In this document: piece by piece, positions 55,902 to 64,000 of the stretch
Position numbering within the stretch: position 1 is the first letter of the stretch
Layout: each line of letters opens with the position of its first letter
DNA from: Aerococcus suis
Lineage (GTDB): Bacteria > Bacillota > Bacilli > Lactobacillales > Aerococcaceae
Assembly (NCBI RefSeq): GCF_900176325.1
Contig: NZ_FWXK01000002.1
Span: 124,001 to 188,000, forward strand
DNA length: 64,000 bases
Reading direction: 5' to 3'
Notes under the pieces: generated by a model
Databases searched by the model: none
What the model was told of the DNA's origin: nothing
What the model saw: the letters and a program-made list of their open reading frames with translations, nothing else
Program-made: the position numbers and the translations under genes

Positions 55902-57407
55902 TTAATTCATTTTATTATTCATTCGATAATAAGTTTCGGTTAGATAAAGCAATTCATTCTTTATAAAAGGTGTGATAGCATCTGTACGCATTCGCCATTT
56001 CCAATTATTTCCAATCGTAGATGGAATATTCATGCGAGCGCGATTGTCTAGATGTAACAAGTCTTGCATTTGATAAATCGCTAAATGACTAACGGATTCA
56101 GCAATTCCACGATTCATCGCGTATGAAATACTTTCGCCAGGATGACGATGTAAATAGTTGTCCGCTTGTTTTTGCTGATTACTGTCGGCACTATCCATAT
56201 ACCATCCTTCAGCTGTTTCGTTATCATGCGTACCAACATAGGCAATCGTATTTTCAGTATAATAATGTGGTAAATCCGTATTTTCCGGATCATTTGAGAA
56301 ACCAAACTGTAAAATTTTCATTCCTGGGAAGCCGGTTTTCTCTCTCAATTCGATAACTTCATCAGTCATAAAGCCTAAATCTTCTGCAATGATATTAACG
56401 TCTCCTAAAGCTTTATGGATGGCTTCAAATAAAGCATAATCTGGACCTTTTTCCCAACGACCATATGCAGCGGTTGGCGAACCAAATGGAATTGCCCAAT
56501 AAGATTCAAAGCCGCGGAAATGATCGATTCGAACCACATCATATAAGTTTAAACTTGCTTTAATTCGCTTAATCCACCAGCTATAGTTATTCTCTGCCAT
56601 ATACTCCCAATCATAAATAGGATTGCCCCAATATTGACCCTCTGAGGTAAAGGCATCTGGTGGACATCCAGAGACATCAATCGGATTGAGATTTTCATCT
56701 ACTTTAAACATTTCTGGTGTTCGCCACATTTCGACACTATCTGCTGAAACATAAATAGGCATATCACCAATAATTTGAATATGATGATCATTCGCATATT
56801 GTTTCAACCGTAACCATTGCTTATAAAATAAAAATTGCGTGATACGATGATAATCAGCTAGGAATGGATGATCAGCTAAATAAGCATTAACAATGTCTGT
56901 ATTATAAAACTTGTACTCATCTGGCCATTCGTACCACGCTTTTAAAGCAAAGTTCTCTTTTATACTCATGTATTCGACAAATGGTTGTAACCATTCATTC
57001 TCTGTCGTTAAAAAATCTTGGTAATCTTTCGATTGTTTTTTACCTTGGTCAATGAACGCTTTGACCGCTTTTTCTAAAACAGGTCGCCTTTCGCGGAATA
57101 CTTTCGCGTAGTCGATTGTATCTAAATTATTCCCTTCCGCTAAACTCTCAACATCGTCTTCTACTAATAATCCATCAGCAATCAATTGGTCTAAATCGAT
57201 TAAATGAGTATTACCAGCAAATGCTGAGAAAGATTGGTAAGGTGAATCTCCATAACTTGTCGTCGTTAATGGTAAAATTTGCCAATAAGTTTGCTTCGTT
57301 TCCGTTAAGAAATCAACAAATTTGTAAGCGATTTCACCAAATGAACCAATCCCATAGCGATTAGGAAGTGATGTGATGTGCATTAATACACCACTTGCTC
57401 TCTCCAT
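55902..57407 (-). CDS. malQ: 4-alpha-glucanotransferase (amylomaltase)
   Basis: GH77 enzyme of 501 residues that disproportionates maltose and maltodextrins, releasing glucose and longer chains for GlgP. Conserved parts: RASGVLMHITSLPNRYGIGSFG, IIGDMPIYVSADSVEMW, VVRIDHFRGFESYWAIP (nucleophile Asp), IIAEDLGFMTDEV (acid Glu) and YVGTHDNETAEGWY (Asp). ATG at 57407 after AAAGGAGG is preferred over the longer open frame. First gene of malQ-glgP-malT-mapP. Confidence 0.95.
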   Translation of the reverse strand: MERASGVLMHITSLPNRYGIGSFGEIAYKFVDFLTETKQTYWQILPLTTTSYGDSPYQSFSAFAGNTHLIDLDQLIADGLLVEDDVESLAEGNNLDTIDYAKVFRERRPVLEKAVKAFIDQGKKQSKDYQDFLTTENEWLQPFVEYMSIKENFALKAWYEWPDEYKFYNTDIVNAYLADHPFLADYHRITQFLFYKQWLRLKQYANDHHIQIIGDMPIYVSADSVEMWRTPEMFKVDENLNPIDVSGCPPDAFTSEGQYWGNPIYDWEYMAENNYSWWIKRIKASLNLYDVVRIDHFRGFESYWAIPFGSPTAAYGRWEKGPDYALFEAIHKALGDVNIIAEDLGFMTDEVIELREKTGFPGMKILQFGFSNDPENTDLPHYYTENTIAYVGTHDNETAEGWYMDSADSNQQKQADNYLHRHPGESISYAMNRGIAESVSHLAIYQMQDLLHLDNRARMNIPSTIGNNWKWRMRTDAITPFIKNELLYLTETYYRMNNKMN

Positions 57408-57441
57408 TTGTGAAAAACCTCCTTTATTCTTTGGTAACGCT

Positions 57442-57470
57442 ATTATACATAACGCAAGTACTTTCCGCAA
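57442..57470 (-). promoter_or_regulatory. malQ operon promoter
   Basis: Reverse strand TTGCGG (57470-57465), 17-base spacer, TATAAT (57447-57442). A cre-like TGGTAACGCTATTA (57432-57445) overlaps the -10. Confidence 0.7.
57453..57467 (-). promoter_or_regulatory. Candidate MalR (LacI-type) operator in the malQ promoter
   Basis: CGCAAGTACTTTCCG is a near-perfect dyad with CGCAA/TTNCG ends like MalR operators of streptococci. It lies within the -35/-10 spacer, where a repressor would block polymerase. Confidence 0.6.
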
Positions 57471-57501
57471 TTGGTTTGCTTATATTTCTTTCTTTTTTAT
57501 C

Positions 57502-57527
57502 AAAAAAACCCAGATTTACTATCTGGG
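57502..57527 (-). terminator. Terminator after the CobW-like gene
   Basis: CCCAGAT pairs with ATCTGGG around TTACT; the reverse strand continues with seven T. Confidence 0.85.
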
Positions 57528-57566
57528 TAGCAGGAGTTTGTTCAGTTATTTCACAATATTTATACT

Positions 57567-58577
57567 TTATTGATTATTTTCTTGACGTGAATATGAAATT
57601 AAATCATCAAAGGCATGTTTAATTTCAATTTGATCCATATCTTTTCCAATCAAGACTAGCTGAGTTCCTTCTTTCTCTAAACCACCTGTGGGCTCAATTT
57701 GATAGTGCTCTCCTACTCCTTGGAGAATAAAAGGATTCTCCGTATCATTTAAATGGAAGAAACCTTTATATCGATAAAGCGATTGCATATTATTCATTAG
57801 TAACCACTGTAAGAAAATTAAGAAATAACGACGGCTTAACGGAACATCTGTTGCTAAATATTGAGTGCTAATTCCATGATGATTATGATGGTGGTGGTCA
57901 TGATGATGATGTTCGCTTGTTAATTCTTCAATTTCTTCATCTGTTAATGGTTTAATTTTGTCTGTTTGACGATATAAGTGTTGATCAAAAAAGTCTTTAG
58001 GTTGAATCCGATCATCTAGATTAAAATAGGTAAATTCTGCAAACGGATTGATCGTTTTAATCGATTGAATTAAGTCGTTTTCTTTGCCACTGTTACTTTT
58101 CGACAAATAAATTCGGTTAGCAAAAACAATTTGCTGTTCGACTTCAGCATATTGTTGACTAATTGATGGATAATTCACACTATCAATAACACTATAAATG
58201 GCATCAACATAGTAGAAACCATAAGGACCAGCCATAGCATTGATAGATTGAACGATTGGTCTAGGATCAGCAATTCCGGTTGTTTCTATAATAATATGTT
58301 TTAAATTCCAGACTTCTTCTTTTTGAAGCTTACGGATTTTTTGTAGAATAGCTAATAAATCAGAGCGAAGATTGCAACAAATGCATCCTTGGTTTAATTC
58401 GTAAACTTCTTCAACTGATTCTATTAATAGTTCATGATCAACACTAATATCACCAATTTCATTTTCAATAACGATAACTTCTTCTTTATTAATAGAGTCG
58501 TCACTTAAAACGGAATTAATAAGCGTTGTTTTACCAGCTCCTAAAAACCCACTAACGATTGTAATTGGAATTCGCAT
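57567..58577 (-). CDS. COG0523/CobW family GTPase, likely zinc metallochaperone
   Basis: G3E-family GTPase of 336 residues. P-loop GFLGAGKTTLIN, Walker B region IIIETTGIADP, and the metal-binding GCICCNL (CxCC) motif are intact; the usual NKxD guanine motif reads SKSN, which is degenerate. A His-rich stretch EHHHHDHHHHNHH (about residues 230-242) and the CobW C-terminal domain follow. Such proteins (YciC/ZagA, ZNG1) hand zinc to client enzymes in zinc shortage. A Zur-box-like site 25 bases upstream of the start supports this over a cobalamin or nitrile hydratase role. Confidence 0.88.
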   Translation of the reverse strand: MRIPITIVSGFLGAGKTTLINSVLSDDSINKEEVIVIENEIGDISVDHELLIESVEEVYELNQGCICCNLRSDLLAILQKIRKLQKEEVWNLKHIIIETTGIADPRPIVQSINAMAGPYGFYYVDAIYSVIDSVNYPSISQQYAEVEQQIVFANRIYLSKSNSGKENDLIQSIKTINPFAEFTYFNLDDRIQPKDFFDQHLYRQTDKIKPLTDEEIEELTSEHHHHDHHHHNHHGISTQYLATDVPLSRRYFLIFLQWLLMNNMQSLYRYKGFFHLNDTENPFILQGVGEHYQIEPTGGLEKEGTQLVLIGKDMDQIEIKHAFDDLISYSRQENNQ

Positions 58578-58601
58578 AAATGATAATATCCTTTCATTAA
58601 A

Positions 58602-58616
58602 TCGTAATGATTTTGA
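58602..58616 (-). promoter_or_regulatory. Zur-box-like site upstream of the CobW-like gene
   Basis: TCGTAATGATTTTGA, in AAATCGTAATGATTTTGAATT. The left half is a perfect Zur half-site; two bases differ in the right half, the same two as in site 2 of the ZinT gene. Confidence 0.7.
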
Positions 58617-58663
58617 ATTGCTCGTTTAGTATAACGATATTATCTTTATCGGTCAATACTAAA

Positions 58664-58694
58664 AGAAAAAAAGGTTGGGCATTTACCCAACCTT
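58664..58694 (-). terminator. Terminator after rpmF
   Basis: AAGGTTGGG pairs with CCCAACCTT; the reverse strand continues TTTTTTTC. Confidence 0.85.
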
Positions 58695-58700
58695 CATTAA

Positions 58701-58880
58701 TTAATTTTCTTCTTTGTTGATTACTTGACGGCCTTTGTAAGTTCCGTCAGCAGCAACGTGATGACGACGACGGTATTCACCAGTTTCTGGATCTTTATAA
58801 ATAGGTGCGTTACCTAATTTATAATGTGTCATACGTTTTCTTTTTCTTGATTTAGATGTTTTTCTTTTTGGTACTGCCAT
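58701..58880 (-). CDS. rpmF: Ribosomal protein L32, cysteine-free form
   Basis: 59 residues beginning AVPKRKTSKSRKRKRMTHYKL, followed by PIYKDPETGEYRRRHHVAADGTYKGRQV. The zinc-ribbon form of L32 has two CxxC pairs in this second part; all four cysteines are missing, so this is the zinc-independent form. In many Firmicutes that form is a paralogue expressed in zinc shortage. It is not preceded by the usual yceD (DUF177) gene, and it is next to a zinc chaperone gene, which both favour the paralogue reading. GGAGG precedes the ATG. Confidence 0.95.
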   Translation of the reverse strand: MAVPKRKTSKSRKRKRMTHYKLGNAPIYKDPETGEYRRRHHVAADGTYKGRQVINKEEN

Positions 58881-58903
58881 CTTTGAATTTCCTCCTTAAA
58901 TTA

Positions 58904-58918
58904 TCGCGTTTATCACGA
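58904..58918 (-). promoter_or_regulatory. Degenerate Zur-box-like dyad in the rpmF leader
   Basis: Reverse strand TCGTGATAAACGCGA keeps 10 of 14 defined Zur positions, including both outer TCG/CGA ends. It lies between the -10 and the ribosome binding site. Confidence 0.4.
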
Positions 58919-58932
58919 TTTGTCCATTATCT

Positions 58933-58961
58933 AATATAACTTTTGGTTATTCGTTTGTCAA
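58933..58961 (-). promoter_or_regulatory. rpmF promoter
   Basis: Reverse strand TTGACA (58961-58956), 17 bases, TATATT (58938-58933). Upstream, 58962-59203 holds no gene that I recognise. Confidence 0.75.
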
Positions 58962-59203
58962 CAATAATTTGATTATCAGTAATGGATTCATCGCACGCAT
59001 CTCAGGTTACTAATGTAATACTAATAGCATAAGATAAATTTAGTAAATTCGCAATTCTCACTCGTCATTATGGCATAAGTTATTAATTTTTGAAATTAAT
59101 TGTAAATTGAAACATCAGCAACAAAAGCAGGCATAGAATCTTATCATCTATCGTCCGCTTTTATCGTCAATTAGATTAAGAGATGTAACCTTCTATTTGC
59201 AAA

Positions 59204-59234
59204 TAAAAAGCATCTGAAGTGTCTTCAGATGCTT
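59204..59234 (-). terminator. Terminator after the DUF924 gene
   Basis: AAGCATCTGAAG pairs with CTTCAGATGCTT around TGT; reverse strand continues TTTTTATTT. Confidence 0.85.
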
Positions 59235-59245
59235 AGATAGTATTA

Positions 59246-59794
59246 TTAAAAATTATCATGATGACGCATAAATTCCTGTTCTTCATTAGTTGAAGGCCGA
59301 TTTAAGGCGTCATTGCGGAAAGGGTAGCGTCCAAATTGTTTTAATTGTTGGTAATGTGCTTCTTCAATTGACATAATATCTGGTAGATGCTTTTGATAAA
59401 TCGGAATCGTCCATTGCTCGTGAACTGTTAATGATTCACTATGCATAAAAGGTAAACAAGTAAATTGTTTCTCTTCTTTAGTTAATTGATTAAATTGCGG
59501 ATTATTATATAATTCCTGAGCAAGAACTAAAGCTAATGCATCTTGTTGAAATGCCTTTGCTTGATTTCGATACATATTTCGTGAAAATTGATCAAGAACA
59601 ATAATCTCTGCTAAGCGCCCTGTTGTGCTTTGACGCCATGACCAAAGTTCGCCGTTCTTTGCTGCTTGCCATAATGGTTCAAAACGATCTTTAATTTTTG
59701 TATCTAATGACGGATTTTTAGTGAAGTGGTCTTGTGCTTCAAGCTCATTAAACCAAAAATCATAAACGTCTGTAACTGAAGGTAAGTTCATCAT
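59246..59794 (-). CDS. DUF924 family protein
   Basis: A cytosolic alpha-helical protein of about 182 residues with the family patterns VYDFWFNEL, IIVLDQFSRNMYRNQAKAFQQD, FTCLPFMHSESLTVHEQ and the C-terminal RYPFRNDALNRPSTNEEQEF. DUF924 has a TPR-like fold; its function is unknown. Several Met codons follow one another; the ATG at 59794 is six bases from AGAGGG and is preferred. It lies 35 bases after the dus gene and is likely co-transcribed with it. Confidence 0.85.
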   Translation of the reverse strand: MMNLPSVTDVYDFWFNELEAQDHFTKNPSLDTKIKDRFEPLWQAAKNGELWSWRQSTTGRLAEIIVLDQFSRNMYRNQAKAFQQDALALVLAQELYNNPQFNQLTKEEKQFTCLPFMHSESLTVHEQWTIPIYQKHLPDIMSIEEAHYQQLKQFGRYPFRNDALNRPSTNEEQEFMRHHDNF

Positions 59795-59829
59795 TATCAT
59801 CCCTCTTATCATTGGCAATATTTTATTTA

Positions 59830-60795
59830 TTATAAATACTCTTGTTGAAATTTATCTAATAACTCGCGAGCTTCATCACTCGTTTCAGCTTGCATTAAAG
59901 CTTGACGCAATTGAGACGCATGTTTGATATTGCGAATATAAATTTTAAATGATCGACGCAAACTTTTGAATGGCCGTTGAATATCGGCTTCGTATTGATC
60001 AAATAAATCGAGATGTAATCTGAATAGGTCAAGTAATTCTTCGGGGCCATGCTCTCTTGGCTCTTTTTCAAAAGCGAATGGGTTATGAAAAATTCCGCGT
60101 CCAATCATAATACCATCTACGCCATATTTATCTGCTAATTCAAGGCCGACTTGACGGTTGGGAATATCACCATTAATGGTTAATAACGTATTTGGAGCGA
60201 TATCATCACGCATCTTAACAATCTCAGGAATCAAATCCCAATGCGCATCATAATTACTCATTTCTTTGCGTGTTCTTAAATGAATCGATAAATTTTCAAT
60301 ATTTTGTTCCAAAACGAGTGGGAGCCATGTCTTCATATCTTCTAATTTATTAAAGCCAAGACGCGTTTTGACACTAACTGGTAACGGAGCTTCTTTGGTT
60401 GCTTGGATAAGTTTTACTGCTGTATCACGATGATTAATCAAACCTGACCCACGACCGTGACGAACAACATTTTGAACGGGGCATCCCATATTTAAATCCA
60501 TGCCACTAAAGCCTCGATCCGCCATATCCATTGCCATATTTTTAAAATGTTCAGGTTGGTCTCCCCAAATATGTGCAACAAGTGGTTTTTCATCTTCTGT
60601 AAAAGCTAATCTACCACGTACACTGATTTGGCCATCGGGATGATTATAACTTTCAGCATTTGTAAATTCTGTAAAAAAAACGTCAGGTGCAGCGGCTGCT
60701 TTTACGACATGTCGGAAAGCAACATCCGTAACATCTTCCATAGGTGCTAAAACAAAAAAAGGTTTCGGTAATTCTCGCCAAAAACTGTGTTCCAT
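59830..60795 (-). CDS. dus: tRNA-dihydrouridine synthase
   Basis: FMN enzyme of 321 residues that reduces uridine to dihydrouridine in tRNA D-loops with NADPH. The barrel begins [18 protein letters not shown]; the catalytic cysteine is in [21 protein letters not shown], followed by [10 protein letters not shown], and the phosphate site in [13 protein letters not shown]. Which U positions are modified cannot be told. AAGGAGG precedes the ATG. Confidence 0.92.
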   Translation of the reverse strand: MEHSFWRELPKPFFVLAPMEDVTDVAFRHVVKAAAAPDVFFTEFTNAESYNHPDGQISVRGRLAFTEDEKPLVAHIWGDQPEHFKNMAMDMADRGFSGMDLNMGCPVQNVVRHGRGSGLINHRDTAVKLIQATKEAPLPVSVKTRLGFNKLEDMKTWLPLVLEQNIENLSIHLRTRKEMSNYDAHWDLIPEIVKMRDDIAPNTLLTINGDIPNRQVGLELADKYGVDGIMIGRGIFHNPFAFEKEPREHGPEELLDLFRLHLDLFDQYEADIQRPFKSLRRSFKIYIRNIKHASQLRQALMQAETSDEARELLDKFQQEYL

Positions 60796-60871
60796 GTTGG
60801 CACGCCTCCTTATTGCATCATTAACCTGTCTATCCTATCAAAATTTTATATTTCCTGCAATATTTACCATC

Positions 60872-60897
60872 AAAAAAGGCAGAGAACGCTCTCTGCC
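60872..60897 (-). terminator. Terminator of the cop operon
   Basis: GGCAGAGA pairs with TCTCTGCC; reverse strand continues TTTTTTG. Confidence 0.9.
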
Positions 60898-60904
60898 CAA
60901 TTAA

Positions 60905-63361
60905 TTATTTGCTTTTTGAATGAAACTTTTTAAGTCGCAATGCATTTAAGACGACAGATACTGAACTAAGACTCATGGCAGCGGCAGCAAACATTGGATT
61001 CATTAAAGGTCCGCCAAATAAATATAAAATTCCCATTGCAACCGGAATTCCTATTGTATTATAAGCAAATGCCCAGAATAGATTTTCGCGAATATTTTTT
61101 AGTGTCGCACGACTTAAAGCAATCGCATGGGAAACATCCTCTAAATCATCATTCATTAAGACAATATTTGCGGATTCAATTGCAACATCGGTTCCTGAAC
61201 CTATTGCCATTCCAATGTCAGCTGTGGCTAAGGCTGGCGCATCATTAATACCATCCCCTACCATGGCAACAGTGAGTCCTTCTTCGCGAATGGCCTGTAC
61301 TTCCGTCGCCTTATCTTCTGGAAGAACTTCACTACGTACATGATCAATACCCACTTGCTTAGCAATTGCTTGAGCAGTCTGAGTATTATCTCCTGTTATC
61401 ATTGTTACTGGAATTTTTTGTTGATGTAATTGTTCAATAGCCTGTTTACTTGATGGTTTAATAGGATCAGCTACTGCGATAATCCCTAGAATTATTTCTT
61501 CATTCGCTAAATACATTGGTGTTTTCCCCTCATTAGCTAGTGAAGCCACTGTTTCTTCCCAGTCATTAATTTGAAGATGTTGACTGGTCATTAAATACTC
61601 ATTACCAAAATAATACATATTGTCATCAATTTTTGCCATAATCCCTTTTCCAGTAATCGCTTCAAAATAATCGAGCGCTTTTTGTTGAATATGATGTGCT
61701 TCTCCGTATGTTGTAATAGCATTCGCTAAAGGATGTTCAGAGCCTTGTTCGGCAGAAACCGCTATTTCAATGAGTTCATCTTTGGAAATAGAAGGACTAG
61801 CAATCACATTAGTGACACTTGGTTCTCCTTGGGTAATTGTTCCCGTCTTATCTAAGATGACATGATCGATTTTTCCTGTTATTTCTAGAGCTTCGGCACT
61901 TTTAATCAGTATGCCATTTTCAGCACCTTTTCCAGTACCTACCATAATTGCCATTGGCGTAGCTAATCCTAAAGCACATGGACAGGCAATAACTAAAACC
62001 GCAATCGCTATTGTTAGTGAAAAGGCTATTGATTGATTACCAATAAAATACCATGCGAGAGAAGATAAAATTGATAACACAATAACAGTTGGTACAAAAA
62101 TCCCTGAAATTTTATCAGCAAGCTTAGCAATAGGTGCCTTAGAACCTTGCGCTTCTTCAACTAAATGAACAATTTGTGCTAAAGCTGTATCATCTCCTAC
62201 TTTAGTCGCTTGATAGTCAAATGTACCATTCTGATTGATGCTGGCTCCTACCACATTATCACCGACTGATTTTTTAACGGGTAAACTTTCACCAGTCAGC
62301 ATTGATTCATCGACACTTGAAGTTCCGGATACAATACGACCATCAACCGGTATTTTTTCACCGGGTTTTACTCGTATCGTCTCACCGACGGATACACTTG
62401 ACACTTCACGTTCTTCAACCCCATGATCAGTTACCACTAATGCGGTATCAGGTGCTAAATCAAGCAATTTTTTAATAGCTTCTGATGATCGACCTTTTGA
62501 GATAGCTTCGAAATAATTTCCTAAGGTTATTAAGGTTAAAATGACACCAGCTGATTCAAAATATAGTTGATGAAGAAAATGAAGATCACCCTGATATAAA
62601 TTCCATAAACTAAAAATGCTCCAGCCATAAGCTGCACTTGATCCTAAGGCAACTAATGTATCCATATTAGGATGTCCTTTAAATAATGTTTTAAAACCGA
62701 CACTGAAGTAATCATGATTAATTATCATGATGGGTGTGGTCAATAATAACTGAATTAGAGCAAAAACAGCTGGATGCGTATTTGGATGAATAATTGATGG
62801 AATTGGTAAATGAATCATTGGTCCCATAGCAATATATAATAACGGAATGGCAAAGATAGCTGACCAAATCACACGTTTTTTATATTGGTTTATTTCTTTT
62901 TGTTTGTAATCAGATTGGTCGTTAGTTAATTGCGGATTCGTTTCTTTTTCTTTTGCCTCATAGCCACTATCGGCTACAATATCTTTAATCGTCTTATTGG
63001 TGACTAGCTCCGGTTGGTACGTCACTTTCATATTTTCGGAAGCTAAATTCACCACGACTGATTGTACGCCAGTAAGTTTGGTAACTGCTTGTTCGATAGT
63101 TTGGGCACATGAGGCACAATGCATACCGTAAATATTAAACCATTGGGTCATTGTGGGTATGACCAATTCATATCCCGCTTGTTCGACAGCTTGGCTAACC
63201 ATTTCGTCTGTAACGGAATCATCTTTGTATTCTACCGTTAATTTTTCATTAGCAAGATTAACCGCTGCTCCTTCAACACCAGCAAGCTTATTCACTTCTT
63301 TTTCTATAGATTGGGCACATGAGGCGCAATGCATGCCCATCACATCGAATGATTTAGTCAT
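60905..63361 (-). CDS. copA: Copper-translocating P-type ATPase
   Basis: P1B-type ATPase of 818 residues. Two N-terminal heavy-metal-associated domains ([11 protein letters not shown] near residue 8; [11 protein letters not shown] near 80) bind Cu(I); the membrane metal site is [18 protein letters not shown] is the phosphorylation site and [10 protein letters not shown] the hinge. There are eight predicted helices, and the C-terminal NALRLKKF is typical of CopA. It probably exports copper. No CopZ chaperone gene follows. It lies 17 bases after copY. Confidence 0.95.
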   Translation of the reverse strand: MTKSFDVMGMHCASCAQSIEKEVNKLAGVEGAAVNLANEKLTVEYKDDSVTDEMVSQAVEQAGYELVIPTMTQWFNIYGMHCASCAQTIEQAVTKLTGVQSVVVNLASENMKVTYQPELVTNKTIKDIVADSGYEAKEKETNPQLTNDQSDYKQKEINQYKKRVIWSAIFAIPLLYIAMGPMIHLPIPSIIHPNTHPAVFALIQLLLTTPIMIINHDYFSVGFKTLFKGHPNMDTLVALGSSAAYGWSIFSLWNLYQGDLHFLHQLYFESAGVILTLITLGNYFEAISKGRSSEAIKKLLDLAPDTALVVTDHGVEEREVSSVSVGETIRVKPGEKIPVDGRIVSGTSSVDESMLTGESLPVKKSVGDNVVGASINQNGTFDYQATKVGDDTALAQIVHLVEEAQGSKAPIAKLADKISGIFVPTVIVLSILSSLAWYFIGNQSIAFSLTIAIAVLVIACPCALGLATPMAIMVGTGKGAENGILIKSAEALEITGKIDHVILDKTGTITQGEPSVTNVIASPSISKDELIEIAVSAEQGSEHPLANAITTYGEAHHIQQKALDYFEAITGKGIMAKIDDNMYYFGNEYLMTSQHLQINDWEETVASLANEGKTPMYLANEEIILGIIAVADPIKPSSKQAIEQLHQQKIPVTMITGDNTQTAQAIAKQVGIDHVRSEVLPEDKATEVQAIREEGLTVAMVGDGINDAPALATADIGMAIGSGTDVAIESANIVLMNDDLEDVSHAIALSRATLKNIRENLFWAFAYNTIGIPVAMGILYLFGGPLMNPMFAAAAMSLSSVSVVLNALRLKKFHSKSK

Positions 63362-63378
63362 TATTTAACGTCTCCTTT

Positions 63379-63819
63379 CTAATGATGTCGACATGTACAT
63401 TGACCAGGTAAACACTGACAAGTAATTTCTTCGGGTGCTTCATCTATATCTTTTTTCAATTGGTCAATTAAGAATCGAAGATCTAATTTTGATAATTTAG
63501 CGTGTTTGATCATCGATTGTACAAGATAGGCTTCATCTTTATCACACACTCTTGATAATAATTCTTCGATATTGTCATCGATAATATTTTTTTCAAGATA
63601 ATTGGCGTGATATAAATAACCTCTGCCGTTTTTTTCTGTCATTAAAAATTGTTTATCCACTAAACGTTTAAGTAATGTTTTAACAGTGGAAGGTTTCCAA
63701 GTCAACTTTTCATCTAGAATGGTAATAATCGTTTTACTATCAACAGGCTGATTAGCCCAGACAACACGCATGACTTCCCATTCTGCTTCAGAAATATGCT
63801 CTTTTGGTGATTTTCTCAT
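63379..63819 (-). CDS. copY: Copper-responsive repressor CopY
   Basis: A BlaI/CopY-type winged-helix repressor of 146 residues: ISEAEWEVMRVVWANQPVDSKTIITIL...WKPSTVKTLLKRLVDKQFL is the DNA-binding part, and the C-terminus CQCLPGQCTCRHH is the CxCx4-5CxC copper/zinc hook. Copper replaces zinc there and releases the repressor from its operators. The ATG at 63828 is directly attached to GGAG and too close; ATG 63819 is nine bases away and gives the usual length. Two cop boxes lie upstream. Confidence 0.93.
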   Translation of the reverse strand: MRKSPKEHISEAEWEVMRVVWANQPVDSKTIITILDEKLTWKPSTVKTLLKRLVDKQFLMTEKNGRGYLYHANYLEKNIIDDNIEELLSRVCDKDEAYLVQSMIKHAKLSKLDLRFLIDQLKKDIDEAPEEITCQCLPGQCTCRHH

Positions 63820-63838
63820 ACGTAGCATCTCCTTCGTC

Positions 63839-63848
63839 TACAAATGTA
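63839..63848 (-). promoter_or_regulatory. cop box 1
   Basis: TACAAATGTA, a perfect match to the CopY operator TACAnnTGTA, directly next to a reverse-strand TATAAT. Confidence 0.9.
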
Positions 63849-63867
63849 ATTATATCTAATTAAAGTT

Positions 63868-63877
63868 TACATTTGTA
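63868..63877 (-). promoter_or_regulatory. cop box 2
   Basis: TACATTTGTA, second perfect operator, 19 bases away. It lies in the spacer of TTGACA (63892-63887) / TAAACT (63869-63864), so two CopY dimers would cover the promoter. Confidence 0.9.
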
Positions 63878-63892
63878 GTTTAAAATTGTCAA

Positions 63893-63924
63893 GAAAAAAG
63901 AAGGATTTTTCATCCTTCTTTTTC
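63893..63924. terminator. Terminator between copY promoter and the last gene
   Basis: AAAAGAAGGAT pairs with ATCCTTCTTTT around TTTTC; it ends the minus-strand gene that enters from the right edge. Confidence 0.8.
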
Positions 63925-63929
63925 ACTGT

Positions 63930-64000
63930 TTATAAATATTCAATCACGTAGCCATTTGGTGTCCAATTAACTTGCCAGTTGCTGGCTTGTTTATCTTGTA
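63930..64000 (-). CDS. C-terminal end of an unidentified protein
   Basis: A reverse-strand frame is open from the window edge and ends at TAA 63932-63930. The visible tail of 22 residues is QDKQASNWQVNWTPNGYVIEYL. It is too short to assign a family. The terminator just beyond supports a real gene end. Confidence 0.5.
   Translation of the reverse strand, partial: QDKQASNWQVNWTPNGYVIEYL

Noticed and set aside
1..64000. CRISPR arrays, rRNA or tRNA genes, insertion sequences
   Set aside because: Looked for on both strands; no regularly spaced repeats, no tRNA-like cloverleaf with CCA-end context and no transposase were recognised.

Overview
The window is AT-rich chromosomal DNA from a low-GC Gram-positive bacterium. 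Gene content points to the Lactobacillales: codY, a ParE/ParC pair, a glpK-glpO-glpF cluster with the oxidase (not dehydrogenase) form of glycerol-3-phosphate enzyme, a pyruvate oxidase very close to streptococcal SpxB, CopY-type copper control, YozE, RbgA and a PTS-type maltose permease. The peroxide-forming oxidases and the gene order suggest the Aerococcaceae/Carnobacteriaceae/Streptococcaceae side of the order, but the genus cannot be fixed from the sequence. Strong Shine-Dalgarno sites, extended -10 promoters (TGnTATAAT) and U-tailed hairpin terminators recur throughout.

Layout. 0-5.9 kb: end of an ABC-F ATPase gene, then thyA, dfrA, a YpmS-like protein, yozE, a CtpA-type protease and signal peptidase I on one strand. 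5.9-12.4 kb: rbgA, rnhB, dprA, topA, codY, with plsY convergent. 12.5-22 kb: parE-parC, an aldo/keto reductase, Mn-dependent pyrophosphatase, trkA-trkH. 22-30 kb: a glycerol operon behind a cre-like box, an alkyladenine DNA glycosylase, a YfcC-family transporter and L-asparaginase. 29.9-35.1 kb: an accessory-looking block with a tyrosine recombinase, a coupled GIY-YIG/DUF2075 helicase-like protein plus MazG-like pyrophosphohydrolase, a 35-residue membrane peptide behind a structured leader, an orphan HicB-like protein and an Ltp-like membrane protein (family known for phage superinfection exclusion). This is the best candidate for an undescribed system.

35-47 kb: mostly amino-acid, nucleotide and peptide scavenging genes: a CofE/F420-ligase homologue, a nucleoside deoxyribosyltransferase, a decayed amidase gene and its intact paralogue, a C26 glutamine amidotransferase-like hydrolase under a T-box riboswitch that reads as cysteine-specific, pyruvate oxidase, two tandem MetQ-like lipoproteins with no permease, and a broken OFA-type MFS gene. 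46.7-64 kb: a zinc-starvation set (histidine-rich ZinT lipoprotein, CobW/COG0523 GTPase, cysteine-free L32) with Zur-box-like sites, a LysR regulator, PnuC, a TSUP permease interrupted at an A8 run, a maltose/maltodextrin operon malQ-glgP-malT-mapP, DUF924, Dus, and copA/copY with paired cop boxes.

Three genes show clear lesions (amidase, MFS, TSUP), so this strain is losing peripheral transport and hydrolysis functions while the core remains intact.
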